Positions 26,427-37,068 of a stretch of DNA of 64,000 nucleotides are shown here, one piece after another. A program made the translations under genes and the position numbers. Below the pieces are notes generated by a model, which made no database searches, was not told where the DNA came from, and saw only the letters and a program-made list of their open reading frames with translations. The stretch's first letter is position 1. Each line of letters starts with the position of its first letter. The DNA is from an uncultured Bacteroidales bacterium (GTDB lineage: Bacteria; Bacteroidota; Bacteroidia; Bacteroidales; UBA932), in NCBI GenBank assembly GCA_934725575.1, contig CAKVCK010000005.1:78577-142576 (forward strand). The letters are read 5' to 3'.

Positions 26427-28517
26427 ATGGCGATTCTTCAAAAAACTCGCGAAAAGGCTGGTATGGCAGTGTCAATCATCATTGCCTTGGCCCTTTTGTC
26501 ATTCATCATTGACCCTCAGACCCTTGAGACGGCGTTCAACGCTATGTCCTCAAGGAATGATGTCGGCACGATCAATGGAAAGACAATCTCTTACCTTGAT
26601 TTTCAGCAGGATGTAGAGAAATTCACAACTATCAACGAGATGGTTACCGGTTCCTCGGCCCAGAACGAGCAGCAGCAGGAGCAGGTACGCAACGCCGCTT
26701 GGCAGAGTCTTCTGGACAAGTACCTGTTCATAAAGAACGCCAAGGCTGCCGGCATCAGGGTAGGAGAGGAGGAAATGAAAGAACTCCTTGCTGGAGATAT
26801 GGTTTCTCCTGTCATCTCTCAGAATCCAGCGTTCACTGACGAGGACGGCAATTTCTCAAAGGATGCCGTGCAGAACCTCGTCAACGGAATATCTCAGGAT
26901 CAGACCGGCAGGCTCAAGGAATATTGGAACTACCTCCAGAACACTGTCTATACCCAGCAGTACTATGCAAAGTACGGCTCAATGTTCACTCAGGGCAATG
27001 TTCAGAATCCTTTGATGCTCAAGAGAGCCATCGCCGAGAATAATAACACCACCAATGTGGATTTCGTTATGGTTCCTAACTATGGTCAGGACACCACAAT
27101 CAAAGTGTCTGACGATGAGATCAGGAAGTTCTATGAGTCTCATAAGAAGATGTTCAAACAGAAGGCCTCAAGGGACATTGAATATGTGGTTTTCGAGGTA
27201 AGGCCGTCTGAGTCTGACATCAACGCCACGAACGAGGCTATGTCCAAGGTTTATGACGAGTTCACAACCACAGACAATATGAAGTCGTTCCTTGCCAGAA
27301 ACTCAGAGAGGAATCTCAACGAGTACTGGTACAAGGCCGGAGAGCTTTCCACTGTCAACAAGGAAATCAGCGAGTTTGTTGACAACAACGTAGAAGGTAC
27401 ATCTCCTATCGTTTCCGACAACAACAATGCTTTCTATGCTGCCAGAATCCTTGCCACAGCGCAGATTCCTGACTCTGTCTATGTGAAGCACATCCTTCTT
27501 CAGGGTGGTTCCGAGAACAAGGCTGACAGCCTTCTCAACGTGCTTTCCAAGGGGGAGAGCTTCTCTAATGTCGCCGCTTCGTATTCAGCTGACACAAGGA
27601 GCGCCGCTGACGGTGAGCAAGGAAACATCGGTTGGATGACACAGACCTATATGATCCCTGGATTCGAGTCAGTCCTCACGGCTCAGGTAGGAAAGCCTTA
27701 TGTTGTCAGGACTCAGTATGGAACGCACATTGTTGAGGTTTCAAAGAGAACCGCCCCTATAGCCAAGAAGCAGGTGGCTATCCTTGAGAAGACAGCGTTA
27801 GCGAGCGGCGAGACATTCAACAGTTACTATGCCCAGGCGAGCAAGTTCTCCAAGATCGCTTCCGGCAAATACGAGAACTACAAGGCTGCCGTTGATTCAA
27901 TGGGAATATATTCACATCCTATGAACAACGTTCTTGAAAGCACTTCATCCTACGGATCTATCAGTCAGGCCAAGGAAGTCACAAGATGGGTGTTCGACAA
28001 CAAGGTCGGCAAGGTTTCAGAAATCATTACTGTCAACAACAACTTCCTCTTCATCGCCACTGTCACCGGAATCCACAAGGAAGGTGTGGCGAAGATCAAC
28101 GAGGTTAAGAACATCATCCGTCAGCAACTTTACGCCGAGAAGGCCAGCGAGAAGGCCGCCGCTGACATCGCTAAGAAGATCCAGGGTCTGAATGATCTTC
28201 AGGCTATCGCTGACACTCTTCACTCATCTGTAAGCGCTGGTGTCGATGTAAGGTTCGCATCACTTGCTGGACAGGGACTGGATCCTAAGTTCATCGGTGC
28301 CGCTTCAGTTGCTCCTGAAGGCAAGATCTGCGGTCCAGTGGCCGGTACGATAGGTACTTACATATTCAAGGTGAATTCACGTGATACAGGTGCTTTCTAC
28401 ACGGAGGATGACGCCAAGAACGCCGCCGCTCAGTTGAACAACTATGCCACGCAGATGATTCTTCCGGTTATGATGACCGAGGCTGACGTGAAGGATAACA
28501 GGGCTCGCTTCTATTAA
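26427..28517 (+). CDS. Membrane-anchored periplasmic chaperone/peptidyl-prolyl isomerase (PpiD/SurA-like)
   Basis: 696 aa with one N-terminal membrane segment (AGMAVSIIIALALLSFII, residues ~12-29), a SurA_N-like helical domain (ING KTISYLDFQQDVEKF onward) and a parvulin domain near residues 350-450 (VYVKHILLQGG...GESFSNVAASYSAD...GNIGWMTQTYMIPGFE...TQYGTHIVEV). A second, degenerate isomerase-like region follows. It assists folding of outer-membrane proteins such as SusC. A TATCTTCG box (about 26374) suggests its own promoter; an intrinsic terminator follows. Confidence 0.9.
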   Translation: MAILQKTREKAGMAVSIIIALALLSFIIDPQTLETAFNAMSSRNDVGTINGKTISYLDFQQDVEKFTTINEMVTGSSAQNEQQQEQVRNAAWQSLLDKYLFIKNAKAAGIRVGEEEMKELLAGDMVSPVISQNPAFTDEDGNFSKDAVQNLVNGISQDQTGRLKEYWNYLQNTVYTQQYYAKYGSMFTQGNVQNPLMLKRAIAENNNTTNVDFVMVPNYGQDTTIKVSDDEIRKFYESHKKMFKQKASRDIEYVVFEVRPSESDINATNEAMSKVYDEFTTTDNMKSFLARNSERNLNEYWYKAGELSTVNKEISEFVDNNVEGTSPIVSDNNNAFYAARILATAQIPDSVYVKHILLQGGSENKADSLLNVLSKGESFSNVAASYSADTRSAADGEQGNIGWMTQTYMIPGFESVLTAQVGKPYVVRTQYGTHIVEVSKRTAPIAKKQVAILEKTALASGETFNSYYAQASKFSKIASGKYENYKAAVDSMGIYSHPMNNVLESTSSYGSISQAKEVTRWVFDNKVGKVSEIITVNNNFLFIATVTGIHKEGVAKINEVKNIIRQQLYAEKASEKAAADIAKKIQGLNDLQAIADTLHSSVSAGVDVRFASLAGQGLDPKFIGAASVAPEGKICGPVAGTIGTYIFKVNSRDTGAFYTEDDAKNAAAQLNNYATQMILPVMMTEADVKDNRARFY

Positions 28518-28556
28518 TTGACCTTAAGCCTGAAAAGAGGCTATTGATATAATATT

Positions 28557-28588
28557 GGGGATGGGTTTGCGCCCGTCCCTTTTTTTTG
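28557..28588 (+). terminator. Intrinsic terminator after ppiD
   Basis: GGGGATGGG pairs with CCCGTCCC around a short TTTGCG loop and is followed by eight T residues. A smaller AGCCT/AGGCT hairpin lies just upstream. It separates the envelope block from the polysaccharide locus. Confidence 0.85.
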
Positions 28589-28763
28589 TTCCGATGACTA
28601 TAATAATTGTCGTTTTTACTGCAAATATTGTCACATAATACAAGTTTGCCATAGTTGTTACTATCTTTAAAAACGTTAAAGGGAAAATATAGTCAGATAT
28701 TTGGTAACGATAACACTATAACGGACTTAAAATATAACTTGTAGTTTAACAACATTAATTAAT

Positions 28764-31700
28764 ATGCACGATAGAAAACAAAAAGTTGCATCCTGTCTTT
28801 CAAAGGTAAAGGCAGCGATAGCGGCTGTTCTCCTGCTTATGGTTGTCGGGACAGGTACCGCCTTAGCCCAGAAGACCGGCAGAACAATCACCGGCAAGGT
28901 GCTTGACGAGAACAATCAGCCGATGCCTGGCGTGACCATCATAGTGGATGGCACGACCAAGGGGACGATGACCGGACCGGATGGAACCTTCACGCTTGCT
29001 GAGGTGCCGTCAGGATCGACTGTCATTGTGTCTTGTATAGGGTACACCAATCAGGTTCTTCCTGAAGGTAAATCCAACTATGTCGTGAGTCTTGTGCCGG
29101 ACTCCGAGATGCTTGAGGAGACGGTTGTGGTGGCTTTCGGTCAGCAGAAGAAACTTTCCGTGACAGGTGCTATCTCTACAGTCGCCTCAGCGGATCTTCG
29201 CAAGACCACATCCACACGTCTTGACAATGCGCTTGCGGGCCGTGTCACAGGCCTTACCTCAATGCAGAGCGGTGGTGGCCAGCCTGGTGTCGATGGTGCC
29301 ACGATGTACCTTCGTGGTGCCGCCACGACCAACGGAAAGAGCCCTCTTATCCTTGTTGACGGCGTTGAGCGTGACAACATACGCACGATTGATATGAACG
29401 AGGTCGAAAGCATATCCGTCCTCAAGGACGCATCGGCGACGGCCCTTTACGGAGTGCAGGGAGCGAATGGCGTGATCCTTATACAGACCCGCAAGGGACA
29501 GAAGGGAAAGGCACAGCTGAACATCACGGTTGACCAGAGCTGGACATCATTCACCAAGGAGCCTTCAAGGCTTCATTCCTGGGAATATTGCGAGTTCAGG
29601 AACGAGGCGTTGATGAATGACAGTCAGGCTCCTGAATTTTCCGAAGAGACTATAGCGAAATTCAGAAATCCTCTTCTTGGTCTTGATCCGTCCTCACCAG
29701 ACTATGATAACCAAGTGGCAATCAGAAAAGCGGTATATTGCGACAACGATTACTATCGGATGTATCTTAAAAGCAACACTCCGCAGACGCGTGCCAACGC
29801 CAACATCTCCGGAGGAACAGACTTTGTCAATTACTTCGTGAATGTCGGTTACATTCATCAGGGCGGTAACCTGAACACCGAGAGTCCGGATTATCTCGGC
29901 TATGATCCTCAGTGTTATATGAACAGGCTCAGCCTTCGTTCAAACCTTGATTTCCACATCACAAAGAACCTGACGGCTTCGTTGAACATCGCCTCGTACG
30001 CGGAAAATGTGAATATGCCTGCGGTGGGAGACTTGTATAGAGGAGATCAGTCCTGGATGATAACCGACATTATCTATCAATCACAAACGATACTTCCGAT
30101 TTCTCCTGGACCTGTGACAGATCCTCGTTTCGGAGGTGTGAGTGATGGAGTTGTTGGTTATAATTATCTTGACCGTTCTGCGTATGAAATCATTAACCGA
30201 AGAGGTTTTCACACAAACAAAAGAAAGAATCTGAATACCCAGTTCTCAGTTAATTGGGATCTTGGTGAGTTGGTTACCAAGGGATTGAGTGTTAATGGTA
30301 TGGCTGCTTACGACACTTACAACATCGGAGTTCTGGAGGGTCGAAAGAAAGAGCAGGTGTATAATGTCAGAGTTGACTACGATAGTGAGACTTTGAGTTA
30401 TTCATCATCCAATGGTGATAAGATTGAACCGTTGACTATGACTTCTTCCAGATTGTCCAACTACCAGATTTATGTGCAAGGTTCAATCAATTATGCCAGA
30501 ACTTTCGGAAAGCATAATGTAACCGCAATGGCAACTGCGTATAGAAGGTTTTGGGAAGGCACTTCAGCCGATATTCCTTACAATGTGCTTGGTACCGCCG
30601 CCAGAGCTACATATTCATTTGATGACAGGTATCTTGTGGAAGGCAATCTTGGTTACAATGGCTCTGAGCAGTTCGCTCCATCCAAGAGGTTTGGCTTGTT
30701 CCCGTCAGGTTCCATAGGTTGGATCGCCAGCAATGAATCTTTCCTCAAAGGAAACAAGTATCTTACTTGGCTGAAGTTCCGTGCATCATACGGTCTTGTC
30801 GGAAATGATTCTATGGGAGGTTTGCGCTTCCTGTATCAGGATGACAATAAGATTCAATCAGGAAATGGTTTTGTTCAAGGTCTGGGAGGCAAGATTGTTA
30901 AGGAAGGACTTATCGGAAACAAGAGCATAACTTGGGAATTGTCGAAAAAAATGAATCTTGGTGTCGAGATAGGTCTTTTCAAAGACTTTAGAATCAATGT
31001 CGATTATTTTACTGAAAAACGTGACCAGATTCTTCTCAAGCGCAGGACGGTTCCTTCATTTCAAGGTGTAAGTTCGGATTATATTCCAAGGGTTAATATG
31101 GGAAAGGTTGATAATCATGGTGTTGATGTTGAAGTCAGCTATTCCCACACCTTTAACAAAGACTTTTCCATCTCATCAAGAGTCAACTTTGGATTTAATG
31201 ACAACACGGCAATAGAACTTGATGAGCCGATGCGTTCCGAGGAATATGCCTATCAATATCACGAAGAGGGGTTCCGTTTAGGACAGGAATTCGGATATCT
31301 TATTGATTGGGATTCCCCTGGCAACGGGTATTTCACATCTCAGGATGAGATAGACAGTTATTATCCGTATGGATTTGGTGGAAAACCAAGGGTAGGTGAT
31401 TTTGTTTATAAAGATGTTAACGGTGATGGTGTAATAGATCAAAAGGATCTTTCACCGATTGGCTATTCAACCACTGTTCCTGGACTCAACTATGGTATTT
31501 CACTCGGACTCAACTTCAAGGGAATTGATTTCAATGTACTTTTTTCCGGATTGGGAAGATATTCAAAATACTACAGTGGACAGGGAGTAGTTGAATGGAC
31601 CAAGCAGGGAACTTACTTTGATTGGACAAGAAACGGATGGACGGAGGAACGTTACAAGAATGGTGAGAAAATCACTTATCCTGCCATTTCAACAACCAAG

Positions 31701-31958
31701 ACTGTCAGTCATACGGAAAATGATTTCTTTATTCAGAATCGTTCGTTCTTGAGGCTTAAGAACATAGAACTTGGTTACACTCTTCCTGAAAGATTTCTTT
31801 CAAAAGTAGGAGTGAAGGCATTAAGGGTATATGTCAGCGGACAGAACATGTTTGTCTGGGATAATCTGAGGATAACTCATGTTGATCCTGAACAGAACAA
31901 TTCTTATGGCTATCCTATCACCAAGAATGTCACTCTTGGACTTAACATTAACTTCTAA
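28764..31958 (+). CDS. SusC/RagA-family TonB-linked outer-membrane transporter (first of two)
   Basis: 1064 aa. Signal peptide ending ALA, then a carboxypeptidase-regulatory-like domain (TITGKVLDENNQPMPGVTI), a TonB-plug domain with the SusC signature (LILVDGVERDNIRTIDMN, then SISVLKDASATALYG) and a 22-strand barrel ending GLNINF. No STN domain precedes the first domain, so regulation through an ECF-sigma/anti-sigma pair is not expected. It would import oligosaccharides with SusD (next gene, 17 bp away). Composition changes sharply inside the gene: ~62% GC near 29.25 kb but ~35-37% near 30.4 and 31.1 kb, suggesting a mosaic. Confidence 0.95.
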   Translation: MHDRKQKVASCLSKVKAAIAAVLLLMVVGTGTALAQKTGRTITGKVLDENNQPMPGVTIIVDGTTKGTMTGPDGTFTLAEVPSGSTVIVSCIGYTNQVLPEGKSNYVVSLVPDSEMLEETVVVAFGQQKKLSVTGAISTVASADLRKTTSTRLDNALAGRVTGLTSMQSGGGQPGVDGATMYLRGAATTNGKSPLILVDGVERDNIRTIDMNEVESISVLKDASATALYGVQGANGVILIQTRKGQKGKAQLNITVDQSWTSFTKEPSRLHSWEYCEFRNEALMNDSQAPEFSEETIAKFRNPLLGLDPSSPDYDNQVAIRKAVYCDNDYYRMYLKSNTPQTRANANISGGTDFVNYFVNVGYIHQGGNLNTESPDYLGYDPQCYMNRLSLRSNLDFHITKNLTASLNIASYAENVNMPAVGDLYRGDQSWMITDIIYQSQTILPISPGPVTDPRFGGVSDGVVGYNYLDRSAYEIINRRGFHTNKRKNLNTQFSVNWDLGELVTKGLSVNGMAAYDTYNIGVLEGRKKEQVYNVRVDYDSETLSYSSSNGDKIEPLTMTSSRLSNYQIYVQGSINYARTFGKHNVTAMATAYRRFWEGTSADIPYNVLGTAARATYSFDDRYLVEGNLGYNGSEQFAPSKRFGLFPSGSIGWIASNESFLKGNKYLTWLKFRASYGLVGNDSMGGLRFLYQDDNKIQSGNGFVQGLGGKIVKEGLIGNKSITWELSKKMNLGVEIGLFKDFRINVDYFTEKRDQILLKRRTVPSFQGVSSDYIPRVNMGKVDNHGVDVEVSYSHTFNKDFSISSRVNFGFNDNTAIELDEPMRSEEYAYQYHEEGFRLGQEFGYLIDWDSPGNGYFTSQDEIDSYYPYGFGGKPRVGDFVYKDVNGDGVIDQKDLSPIGYSTTVPGLNYGISLGLNFKGIDFNVLFSGLGRYSKYYSGQGVVEWTKQGTYFDWTRNGWTEERYKNGEKITYPAISTTKTVSHTENDFFIQNRSFLRLKNIELGYTLPERFLSKVGVKALRVYVSGQNMFVWDNLRITHVDPEQNNSYGYPITKNVTLGLNINF

Positions 31959-31975
31959 AAGAATGACGGAAGAAT

Positions 31976-33913
31976 ATGAAAAGAATAATATACATTTCAG
32001 CGGTTTGTCTTTTGACTGTTATTTCATCCTGTTCAAGTGTGTTGGATGAAGCACCGTCCGGAAAGATTTCCATTGAGGAAGTTTTTCGTGACAACGACAT
32101 GACAATGAACTATTTGAACACCTGCTACTCAAGCATCAACGCAAAGGGGTGCCTTTACTTCTTCTGGAGCCGAGGACCTGTCAACTGGTGCGATGACGCA
32201 TGGGATGCTGATGATCTGGATGTGAACTGGGCAGCTTCACGCAGATACTATGACGGCAATGCCAATGCGTCTGATTTTCCGGCGAATTATAATGCTGGAG
32301 ACTCCGGCAATGAAAGTGTTTCATGGACAAGATCTTTCCAGAGGATCCGCAACTGTGCTGTGTTCCTTCAACATATTCCTACAGCTAATGTCACGTCTGA
32401 AAGTGACCGCGCCCGTTGGACGGCTGAGGCGCACGTATTAAGGGCATATTACTATTCAGAACTTCTGATGTGGTTCGGATGCTCACTTCCTATCATCAGA
32501 GAGCCTTATACCCTTGATGCTGATTTCGCAAAGGTTGAAAGATCATCCTTCCACGATGTTGTCGAGTTCGTCATCGAAGATTGTGACGCCGCCCTTGCTT
32601 GTGATGATCTTCCTTGGAGAATCACCACTGACAGCGAGGCTATGCGTATGACGAAGGCTGTGGCTTGGGCCATAAAGTCAAGGATGACGCTTTTTGCGGC
32701 CAGTCCTTTGTACAATGAGGGCAACAACTATTGGGAGAAAGCATATTCAGTGAACAAAGCGGCGGTACAGGCTCTTGAGAGTAATGGTTATGCCCTTTAT
32801 GATAAACTGAACCAAACTGCTGTCTGGGGAGACGAGAAGGCATATCTTCCGAACAAAGAGTCACAGTATTTGAATGAATATTTCTGCAATTCCGGTGCGT
32901 ATGCGGCTGATCCTGCAGACAAGGAGACAATCTATCAATTGAGGGAAGGAGCTAATTCTAATTTGTGCAACGTTGATGCTCCCGGGGCTATCCTTGGCTA
33001 TAAGACAGGAACTTGTCCTTCTCAGGAACTTGTGGATGCGTTTGAGACAATCAATGGAGAACCGGTTTTGGATTTGTCAAAACCTTACCTTGACGAGCAG
33101 CATCTCAAGCCTAATTACAATGCTTCCAACACTCTTTACAGCAAAGAGGATCCTTATGCGAACAGGGATCCAAGATTCTATGCGACAATTTACTACAATG
33201 GATCTAAAAGATATTGTGGTTGGGGAACGGATGCAGGGTCTATTTCTTTTGAGAATTTGGGACAAGGCCAAGGTTTGATGACAAGGACCATTACAACTTG
33301 GGATGCATATAAGAACTCTGACGGCACAGTCATTAACACTCCGGAGCCTTTGATGGGACGTTCTCTTCTCGGTCGTACACCAACAAGAACCGGTTATTTC
33401 CAAAGAAAATTCCTGCATCCTAACAGCGGAACAAATATGACAGGACTTCCAGGTCCACGTCATAAGGATTACCGTCTGGCAGAGATTTACCTGAATTTCG
33501 CCGAGGCCGCCATGGAATCAGGACACGAGGCGGAAGCCATCACTTATGTGAACAAAGTGCGTACCCGCGCCGGAATGCCTGGACTTTCATCAAGTCTTTC
33601 AGGGGATGTTCTTCGTCAGCGCATCCATAATGAGCGACGTGTTGAATTAGCACTCGAAGGCAACCGTTATTTCGATGTCCGCAGATGGCATAAGCCGGAT
33701 GAGGATCTCTCGGCTACTGACCGTTGGATAACCGGAGCACACATAACCCATTATTTTAAGGCAGATGGCTCTCACGGATACATTTACGAGCGTACAATCC
33801 TAAAGGAGCGTCAGTGCTATACCAACAAATGGCTCAAGATGCCAATTCCTCTTACCGAGGTCAACAACATGAGAGCCATCACGGGTGAGGACTGGCAGAA
33901 TCCGGGTTGGTAA
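31976..33913 (+). CDS. SusD/RagB-family glycan-binding lipoprotein (first of two)
   Basis: 645 aa, lipobox ISSCSS, so cell-surface lipoprotein partner of the preceding SusC. SusD signatures: MNYLNTCYSSINAKG, RARWTAEAHVLRAYYYSELLMWFG near residue 140-165 (TPR-like helices), and the C-terminal RRVELALEGNRYFDVRRWH and MPIPLTEVNNM...QNPGW. Captures oligosaccharides over the SusC channel. ATG context is GAATATG. Ends 36 bp before the second susC. Confidence 0.95.
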   Translation: MKRIIYISAVCLLTVISSCSSVLDEAPSGKISIEEVFRDNDMTMNYLNTCYSSINAKGCLYFFWSRGPVNWCDDAWDADDLDVNWAASRRYYDGNANASDFPANYNAGDSGNESVSWTRSFQRIRNCAVFLQHIPTANVTSESDRARWTAEAHVLRAYYYSELLMWFGCSLPIIREPYTLDADFAKVERSSFHDVVEFVIEDCDAALACDDLPWRITTDSEAMRMTKAVAWAIKSRMTLFAASPLYNEGNNYWEKAYSVNKAAVQALESNGYALYDKLNQTAVWGDEKAYLPNKESQYLNEYFCNSGAYAADPADKETIYQLREGANSNLCNVDAPGAILGYKTGTCPSQELVDAFETINGEPVLDLSKPYLDEQHLKPNYNASNTLYSKEDPYANRDPRFYATIYYNGSKRYCGWGTDAGSISFENLGQGQGLMTRTITTWDAYKNSDGTVINTPEPLMGRSLLGRTPTRTGYFQRKFLHPNSGTNMTGLPGPRHKDYRLAEIYLNFAEAAMESGHEAEAITYVNKVRTRAGMPGLSSSLSGDVLRQRIHNERRVELALEGNRYFDVRRWHKPDEDLSATDRWITGAHITHYFKADGSHGYIYERTILKERQCYTNKWLKMPIPLTEVNNMRAITGEDWQNPGW

Positions 33914-33949
33914 TGGTTGAATATTCAGAACATTAAATTTGCATCGAAT

Positions 33950-36900
33950 ATGATGAATAAGAATATATTTGCGGCAGCGGCGCTTCTCCTGCTTGGGGCA
34001 TCCATCCAGCAGGTCAAGGCGCAGGACATAACTGTCGCCGGTACCGTAAGGGACATCTACGGTAACCCGTTGCCAGGGGTGATTGTCTCGTCCAACCACA
34101 AGGACTTGTACATCACCGACAAGAACGGACAGTACACGGCCAAGGTCAACAAATCGGGAGAACTGGAGTTTTCGCTTCTTGGCTTCAAACCGACATCCGT
34201 AAAGGCTTCCTCACAGATGGAGGTAACCCTTGAGGATGACGCCCATAATCTTGCCGAGAATGTCAACATAGGTCTTTCCAAACAGAGTAGAGAAGTCCTT
34301 TCCGACGCTGTCTCGACAGCCCATGGCGAGAAACTTGGAAGGTCGCTGATGACTCGTCTTCAGGGAACGTTCTCCGGAATTTTCTCCGGGCTCACCACGA
34401 TGGAGTCCACTTTCGAGCCGGCGTATGAGTCGCTTAATATGTACGTGCGAGGCTATTCCACTTTCCACGGAGGAATAGCCAGCGTGGTGATTGACGGAAT
34501 CCTCTATGACTCGTTCGCACACGACATTCTCTACAGGATTTCCCCTGAGGAGATTGAGTCTGTGTCCATCCTGAAGGACGGCGCCTCGCAGGCCATCTAC
34601 GGAGTGAAAGGAACTGACGGTCTGATTGTCATCAACACCAAGCGCGGTACTCCCGGCAAACTCAAAGTGGGTGTGAACATCTCGGAGACAGTTCAGGTGC
34701 CGACCACCAGAATCCACAGTTTCGATTCCTACACATTCGCCAATCTTCGCAATCAGGCTGCTGTCAATGACGGACTTGGAGAGTATCATATATTCTCAAA
34801 GGAGGCGGTTGAGGGCTTCAAGGATGGTGGCAGTGACCTCTATCCGAACACGAACTGGTACGATATGCTTGTCCGTGATTTCTCCAATCAGCAGAGAATA
34901 GCTTTGGATGCCACAGGAGGCAACGAGAATGTGAGGTTCTATTCCAACTTCAATGTTTTGCGTCAAGGCAGTTTCTGGAACTCTGACCAGACCAAATATA
35001 AGGCTGACAATGAGAAGTACAGGATTAACTTCCGCTCAAATGTGGATGTGAAGATCAACAACTACATCAGTCTTTGGGCTAATCTGGCCGGTTCAATCGT
35101 AAGGGCCCACACTCCGGGCGGTGCCGTGAACTGCAATGAGACCCTTTACACCATCATCACTGGAATGCCTTCATTCATCTATGGTCCTGTGACTCCCGCG
35201 GTCTATGATAATGACGGCAATGTGATTGAGGCGGGTGGAGAGGTAGTGACGACTCCGAACATCAATTTCTCTCCTTACGGCTTCCTGAACCGCACCGGCT
35301 ACAACAACGAGATGAACACCAACATCTACGGTCAGGCCGGGCTTAAGTTTGACCTTTCGTTCCTTACTCCCGGGCTTTGGGCTGGTGGCAGTGTTGGATA
35401 CCTTTCCTACATAAACTCAATTACTTCCAACACTCAGGACTACGCAAGGTACATCCGTGATGACGACTGGAGTGATTTGACTTTCACTCATTACGGAACC
35501 ACGATCAACACGAATCTGAAATACGCCAAGGGTACAGCTTTGTATGGATATTTTTCATATAAGGGAGAAGCCGGATGGCAGAGAGATTTCGGCAGGCACC
35601 ATCTGAACGCCAATGCCTATATGACCTATCAGGTGTTCGACAATCTCGCCGGCGGCGCAACCTACGATTTCAGACGGGTATATTCAGGAGCCGAATTGGC
35701 GTATGATTTTGACAAGAGGTACGCCGTGAAGCTTTCGACAGGATATTCAGGATCCGACTACTTCCCGAGAAAGACCCGCTTTGTTTGGACTCCGGGTGTC
35801 TCCGCAGCTTGGATCGCCTCAAATGAAAGTTTCGTGAAGGAGAATATTCCTTGGCTGTCATTGCTCAAGTTTCGTGGATCTTATGCCATTACCGGCAATG
35901 ATGCCACCGGATTTGACAGATACGCTTACAAGGATCAGGTTAACAGCACCGCAGGTGGAAAGATTCCTTATCTTGAATATTATACCAACGAGTCGGTTTA
36001 CGGAAACCCTAACCTTGAGCCGGAGAAAATCTACAAGACAAATGTCGGGATCGATCTCGGAATCGCCAACCAGTTCCAGGTCTCCTTCGATGTGTTCAAA
36101 GAGAAACTGAACAATGGTGTCATCAAATCGACATCCAAGGTGCCTCTCTATCAGGGAGTTCCTCTCGGAGCATACCCTATCACGAATATGGGTGAGTTCG
36201 AGAACAAGGGATGGGAACTCTCCGTAAGTTACAGAAAGCGTTTCAATTCTGATTTCGGACTGTTCCTTGCCGGTCATCTGGACTACAGCAAGAACAAGGT
36301 CATCTACATCGGTGAGACCGCCTACAATGACACTTACGCTTACCGTTACCGTACCGAAGGCTATCCTCTCGGGCAGTCCTGGGGCTATCTGACCGACTAC
36401 AGCAACGGCAATGGTCTGTACAACTTCCAGGATGAGATTGAGGCCGGTCCGAAATATTCATTCGGCACTCCTCGGCTTGGTGACATCAAGTACAAGGATC
36501 TGAACGGTGACGGTGTCATCGATGAGAAGGATATGGCTCCTCTTGGCAACGGTTCTCTTCCTAAGTACAACTTCGCGTTCAATGTCGGCTTCAACCTCAA
36601 GAACTTCGAGGTCAACCTTCTGTTCCAGGGACTTGGAGGCTATAAGAGAAACTACAGCGAGTTGCTTTCATTCCAGTCGGCCTACGATGGAGTGTTCACG
36701 GAAAGTCATAAGTCAGCCTGGACCGCCGAGAAGTGGCTCAATGACGAGGAAATCAGTTTCCCTGCCCTTTCCACGACAGCCACAACCAATCTCCAGACGA
36801 ACGACTATCTCCTGAAGGATGCCTCGTTCCTGCGCCTGAAAACAGCCGAGATCTCCTACAATATGCCTAAGAAGGTCTGCGATTTCCTTAACGCGAGTGC

Positions 36901-37036
36901 CTTCAAGGTCTATCTGAGTGGTCAGAACCTCTTTACCATCGATGGTATGAAGACAAACGACACTCCGGTTGAAGGTACTTGCTCCGCGTTCCCGGTCTAT
37001 AGGATGTACAGACTTGGAATCAACCTCACATTCTAA
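33950..37036 (+). CDS. SusC/RagA-family TonB-linked outer-membrane transporter (second)
   Basis: About 1028 aa. Signal peptide (AAAALLLLGASIQQVKA), carboxypeptidase-regulatory-like domain (DITVAGTVRDIYGNPLPGVIV), plug (YVRGYSTFHGGIASVVIDG, then ESVSILKDGASQAIYG) and a barrel ending RLGINLTF. No STN domain. ATG at 33950 is preferred to an upstream TTG. It is diverged from the first SusC and has uniform ~52-60% GC, unlike the first. The next gene begins right at its stop. Confidence 0.95.
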   Translation: MMNKNIFAAAALLLLGASIQQVKAQDITVAGTVRDIYGNPLPGVIVSSNHKDLYITDKNGQYTAKVNKSGELEFSLLGFKPTSVKASSQMEVTLEDDAHNLAENVNIGLSKQSREVLSDAVSTAHGEKLGRSLMTRLQGTFSGIFSGLTTMESTFEPAYESLNMYVRGYSTFHGGIASVVIDGILYDSFAHDILYRISPEEIESVSILKDGASQAIYGVKGTDGLIVINTKRGTPGKLKVGVNISETVQVPTTRIHSFDSYTFANLRNQAAVNDGLGEYHIFSKEAVEGFKDGGSDLYPNTNWYDMLVRDFSNQQRIALDATGGNENVRFYSNFNVLRQGSFWNSDQTKYKADNEKYRINFRSNVDVKINNYISLWANLAGSIVRAHTPGGAVNCNETLYTIITGMPSFIYGPVTPAVYDNDGNVIEAGGEVVTTPNINFSPYGFLNRTGYNNEMNTNIYGQAGLKFDLSFLTPGLWAGGSVGYLSYINSITSNTQDYARYIRDDDWSDLTFTHYGTTINTNLKYAKGTALYGYFSYKGEAGWQRDFGRHHLNANAYMTYQVFDNLAGGATYDFRRVYSGAELAYDFDKRYAVKLSTGYSGSDYFPRKTRFVWTPGVSAAWIASNESFVKENIPWLSLLKFRGSYAITGNDATGFDRYAYKDQVNSTAGGKIPYLEYYTNESVYGNPNLEPEKIYKTNVGIDLGIANQFQVSFDVFKEKLNNGVIKSTSKVPLYQGVPLGAYPITNMGEFENKGWELSVSYRKRFNSDFGLFLAGHLDYSKNKVIYIGETAYNDTYAYRYRTEGYPLGQSWGYLTDYSNGNGLYNFQDEIEAGPKYSFGTPRLGDIKYKDLNGDGVIDEKDMAPLGNGSLPKYNFAFNVGFNLKNFEVNLLFQGLGGYKRNYSELLSFQSAYDGVFTESHKSAWTAEKWLNDEEISFPALSTTATTNLQTNDYLLKDASFLRLKTAEISYNMPKKVCDFLNASAFKVYLSGQNLFTIDGMKTNDTPVEGTCSAFPVYRMYRLGINLTF

Positions 37037-37068
37037 TGGAAACAGTTCATAAAGTAAATCTGAATATT

